Shown here piece by piece: positions 60,485 to 64,000 of a stretch of DNA of 64,000 nt. The notes under the pieces are model-generated. The model had not been told where the DNA came from. It saw nothing but the letters and a program-made list of their open reading frames with translations, and did no database searches. The stretch spans positions 590,409 to 654,408 of the forward strand of contig LSRX01000296.1 of the NCBI GenBank assembly GCA_001939145.1, written 5' to 3'. Position numbers and translations under genes: made by a program. The stretch is from Symbiodinium microadriaticum. Its lineage: Eukaryota; Sar; Dinophyceae; Suessiales; Symbiodiniaceae. Within the stretch, counting starts at the first letter, position 1; each line of letters opens with the position of its first letter.

Positions 60485-62725
60485 TCACCTCTTCAGCATC
60501 CTGCCAAGTTTGGCACGATCGCTGGGCGTTTGCCGCTGCCAGGTGTTCTGGAGCGAAACATCAGGATGTGGCCGTTGGCCCGATCCTCGAACGAAGTCTA
60601 AAATGGCCTGCGCACTGCCTTCATGCAAGGTACGCACCATCAACTGTCCTAACTCCACTGGTCGAAGAAGTCGTAGACGAGCCTCAACCCCTATTCGGGG
60701 CTCTTCGAAACCCAATGCCCGTAGGGCAAACACCTTCTTGCGTCTCACTGGCCACACTTTCCTCTTTGAGAGTCTTTCCAGCTGCCTCACTGCCTCGACG
60801 AAGCACTTAATCATCTGGCGGATCGCAACCGGTGCCGTCACTTCCTGAGGGGCCTCTGCCATTCGCCCAGCAGCTTCCAAGGAAACTGGGGGGCAAATAC
60901 CAGAGGTGAGCACAAAGTCAAGCATCAGCTCAATGTAACTGGTACCATGAGGTGTTCTGGACTTGTACACATACTGCGACCAGCAACAGTCTCGCAGCCA
61001 TGACCACAATGGCAGTGTAAACCACGGGGGCCAGGAGGCAGCTAAGAGCCAAGCACGGTCTGGGCACGGCAGTCCCCAACTGCTGAAAGGGCCCGGGTCA
61101 AGCGTCAGCCAACCTGTCAGCGATGGGGCTGCACACGGCGCCTCATCAGGAAGGACAAGAGGAAGCTGTCCTTTGCACAGTTCAAGCAAGCGTACTTCTT
61201 CACGGGACAGCTGAAGCAGATACCTCCAGAAAAGCCACAGCAGATCACGTTGCTCTCGTAGGCTTTGTTGACCGTCAGCAGACAGCTGCTGGACCAGGTC
61301 AAGCTCTTTTGTCAGTGCCAGCTTGGCTGCCGCATCCACAACCTGGTTGCCCACCGCAAACCACTGGGGCATCCCACACAGGCAATGAAGATCAGTATGG
61401 GCCTTCACTTTATACAAGGAGATGCTGGTGTCAAAAACCTCCTGCAAATAGGCATCCAAGTCCGGCCAGGGGCCGGGCCTCCCTCGTGCGACGCAGTCCC
61501 AGGCAGCCATAGCAACCTCGCTGTCTGTGTGAATGGCTGCGGAGCTGTTAGGTATTGCCCGAGCAAACCTGGCGGCCATGATGACAGCACAGATTTCCGC
61601 CCGATTGATAGTCTGCACACCGGGCACCAGGCCTTTGGTCAGCACATGCAGTTGCGGAGGCAAACAGCCACTGGTGCGCCACGCCTGCAAAATCTGCGGA
61701 ATTTCCTCGTCCATGGACGAGGCATCCAGGACCACTGCAAAGGCCGCGCGCCGGAAGTCCGGACAGTCAGGGAACACACATGAACCGTCTGTGAACAGTC
61801 GCAGGAAAGGCCGGCGCTGCAGCAGTACTTGGACCTCAGGGTAGACAGCAGTGGGTGGGAGGTGCCTGGTTTGGTGGATGAGGTGAAGGACCTCAGTACC
61901 AGGAGGCAGTGTAGCAAAAGGCCCATGCACCCAGTGGGGCCATGTGTTGTGAACCTCCTCAAGGCACAAGCGCCACTCAGCACGGACGTGCGCCAATTTG
62001 GGGCAATGGAAAAACTTGTGCAGCTTAGTTTGTTTAGCACCACACAACGGGCACCTGTCATCCAAATCATTCCCCCACTTGCTCTTGGCAGCTGCTGATG
62101 AGAACGCTCCGACAATGTGGCGAGAGATGATCAACTGCTCCGCAGGCTGCAACTTGGTGAACAGGGAGGAGGTGGTAGCCGGATGGCACGGTGCGGCCCG
62201 ATCCAGCCCATTTCTGTGATCCGTGTGGCGTTGCACATAGTACGACCAGGCGGTGCAGACAATGTGTGCAAGTTGGGAAGGTCGGCACGACTTGATGTAC
62301 ACCCACTGGTTATCAGGTCCCTTCAGGAGGCCCTGGAGGGAGATCGAGAGACCAATCCGGTCGAGGGACAACCGCAAGGCAGTGGCAGGGCCCTGGCTAC
62401 ACCGCGGGGGTGTCTCAGTACACGCAAGGCTCAAGACCGAATCAGCAAGTTGAGCATCAGCCACACTCACGCGGCGCAGCACACAAAGCTGGCGGAGCAA
62501 GCAGTAAGGCTGCGGATCCATGACCGACAAAGTCACTGCACTGAGGGCCAACAGTGGGCTCAGCACCTTATGCTGCCCAATCAGGGCACGAGCCGCCCTA
62601 CCCCTTAGCAACTGAAACTCGGTGGCCGTAAAAAGGTGGCCCTCAGCCCCATACAAGCACCGAGGCCAGACACTGCGCTGGAGTAAGGCCGCCTTTTCCT
62701 GGACAGGGCGCGGCTGCTGACGCAA
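60485..62725 (-). pseudogene. RT thumb, zinc knuckle, RNase H and C-terminal part of the LINE-like element
   Basis: An open frame of 746 codons. It starts in the region after the RT fingers/palm (RSVWPRCLYGAEGHLF). It has a CPLCG...HKFFHCPKL knuckle near residue 225-245, and RNase H with LFTDGSC (about residue 312), INRAEICAVIMAARF (about 378), HTDSEVAMAAWD (about 405) and GNQVVDAAAKLA (about 460). These give the D-E-D-D catalytic set. The last 280 residues are basic and unrecognised. Apart from the frame change to the upstream RT segment it has no stops, so the copy seems young. Confidence 0.82.
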
Positions 62726-63726
62726 GCGATCAATGGACTCCAGGCCAGCCTGAAACCGGTGGCATGCGGTCTGGCATCAAATTTGAAAGCGACGCCCAAA
62801 TCACGAGCTTCATGAACCAACTGCACCGGTAATCCCGGGAAAAGCTGTGGCAATGCACGCTTCCACCATACCCGGCCGGCCCGATGTGTGGCCCACGCAT
62901 ACGACTTCTTGCCATCAATGGGCAGGGAGAGGCTCTGCAAGAATTGGAGCGCCAGGGGCACAGCGGCGGTGATGTTCGCACTTGAGGTGCTGGTCCAGGA
63001 CCAGTTGTCCACATAGGTCTCAAAAATCACCCCTGTAGACTCTTGCAATCGATGGCACCAAAAGCAAACCGCAGCCATAGCAACCACACTAAAAGGATCA
63101 CCCTCGGGGGCACCGTTGGCACACTGTATTGCATCCGACAGATGGCCCAAGAAGACCGTATGGCGGCAGTGCCGACGCAAGCAGTCTATCCAGAATCGGA
63201 CAATCTCCTCCGGGACGCCCAGCCACACTAACATAGAAGCCAGTGGCACCCAAGGAAGCTGGTTGAAGGCTTTGATCAGGTCAATGGAACATCCTAGGAG
63301 TCCCGGGCCGCCCAACAACGACACCTCAACACGGTGCTGCAGTCGGTAACTGACATCTCTGCAGGCAACACCAGGCATAGACCCAGCAACAGCTGGGGGG
63401 AAAGTCGGGGCCCATTCAGCAAGGACCTGGCGGGCCATTACCGAACTCCATAAACGGTACAGAGTGGAGAAGACCGTGATGGGGCGGCTTTGACCCATGG
63501 TCTCAGGAGCAAGGACTTTGGCCAAAACACAGATTCGGGCACGGAGGATGTGATCAGGTAAGCCACACGTCACGGCCTGGTGAAAGATGTGGGCCAAGAC
63601 TTCAACCGCCTCAACAGAGAGGAGCTTCAAATCCGTACTACTCCATCCGCAGACACCTGTGGAGGTGGATGACTTCATTCGCTTAATGGCTTGCATCCCT
63701 GAGAATCGCATATTGATTCTAATCAA
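62605..63726 (-). pseudogene. reverse transcriptase part of the LINE-like element, frameshifted
   Basis: RT motifs in order: SRPITVFSTLYRLW, CSIDLIKAFNQLPW (first catalytic Asp), NGAPEGDPFSVVAM, then TYVDNWSW at the usual YxDD site and LPIDGKKSYAWA. The second Asp of YxDD is Asn here. After ARPHATGF the frame leaves the family sense and the next ORF takes over. A one-base loss in a T run (AAA on + at 62753-62755) would explain it. The protein start is not native, because the element is 5' truncated. Part of the flank before KRMKSS is probably host DNA. Confidence 0.8.
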
Positions 63727-63875
63727 TAGAAAGCATATAAATTCTATCGATATTGATTTGCAGCGCTTTTGTTGATTTATTCAATATTTATATTGATGTA
63801 GATTTTTTGATTTTTTTTGTGTCTAAAAGAGATGGTTTCTATTGATTTGAATATTGAATTGAATATTGATTTGAG
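63700..63875. repeat. AT-rich ATTGATT-type flank of the retroelement
   Basis: ATTGATT, AATATTGA and their variants recur in a strongly AT-rich stretch at the truncated 5' side of the element. Confidence 0.7.
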
Positions 63876-64000
63876 GGTATCTGCCTATCTCTCTATGATC
63901 CCTAAACTTGAAGTCCAAACATGCAAAACACCAGCCACTCCGACTACTCAACATGTATGCATGTATGTGTTTGCTTGATGCTTGCAGGCATGTGTGCATG

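Larger units (their letters stand above)
60307..63695 (-). mobile_element. 5'-truncated LINE-like (non-LTR) retroelement with RT, zinc knuckle and RNase H
   Basis: The minus strand carries reverse transcriptase blocks, then a CCHC-type knuckle, then RNase H, the order of non-LTR elements that keep RNase H. The reading starts right at the beginning of the RT domain, so endonuclease and any ORF1 are missing. The 5' side abuts AT-rich DNA with repeated ATTGATT (63700-63870). Downstream of the RNase H stop, within about 180 nt, lies a GAT-type repeat (60307-60364 on +), which may be the element's 3' tail. Limits are approximate and no target-site duplication was seen. Confidence 0.82.

Noticed and set aside
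1-64000. tRNA, rRNA, snRNA genes and CRISPR arrays
   Set aside because: No cloverleaf with A and B boxes, no rRNA core words and no spaced identical repeats were found on reading.

Overview
The window looks like nuclear DNA of a dinoflagellate, most likely a Suessiales/Symbiodiniaceae-type genome. Coding sequence is cut into very short exons. Introns begin with GT, GC or GA and mostly end AG|G. Plant/alveolate-type telomere repeat (TTTAGGG)n is scattered through introns in both orientations, and simple-sequence arrays are abundant. A LINE-type retroelement with RT, zinc knuckle and RNase H is present. The genus is inference; the gene architecture is read directly from the sequence.

The long open reading frames are mostly misleading, because the real genes are chains of 11-77 nt exons. 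Joining exons by splice phase gives three intron-rich genes on the + strand. (1) About 2.1-15.1 kb: an N-terminal-nucleophile amidase of the acid ceramidase / N-acylethanolamine acid amidase (NAAA) family, 18 exons, with Cys, Arg-Asn-Leu-Asp and Thr-Asn-Tyr-Asp motifs. (2) About 16.7-28.0 kb: a kinesin motor, closest in motif style to kinesin-14/KCBP, 19 exons (one tentative), running from just after the P-loop to the neck. (3) About 53.7-59.7 kb: an FKBP-type peptidyl-prolyl isomerase, 7 exons, ending in a stop. Between them, at 52.1-53.3 kb, lies a MATH-BTB (SPOP-like) gene with one 178-nt intron, also on +.

The right end (60.3-63.7 kb) is a 5'-truncated, frameshifted LINE-like element on the minus strand with a GAT-repeat tail. 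From 28 to 52 kb I find microsatellites, degenerate telomeric repeat, short inverted-repeat elements and scattered exon-like fragments that I cannot assign to a family.

So four + strand genes lie head-to-tail, as in dinoflagellate unidirectional clusters. Of 42 introns with both ends placed, 12 start GT, 20 GC and 10 GA. Some introns are flanked by short direct repeats and some contain short dispersed inverted-repeat elements, which suggests intron gain by mobile 'introner'-type elements.
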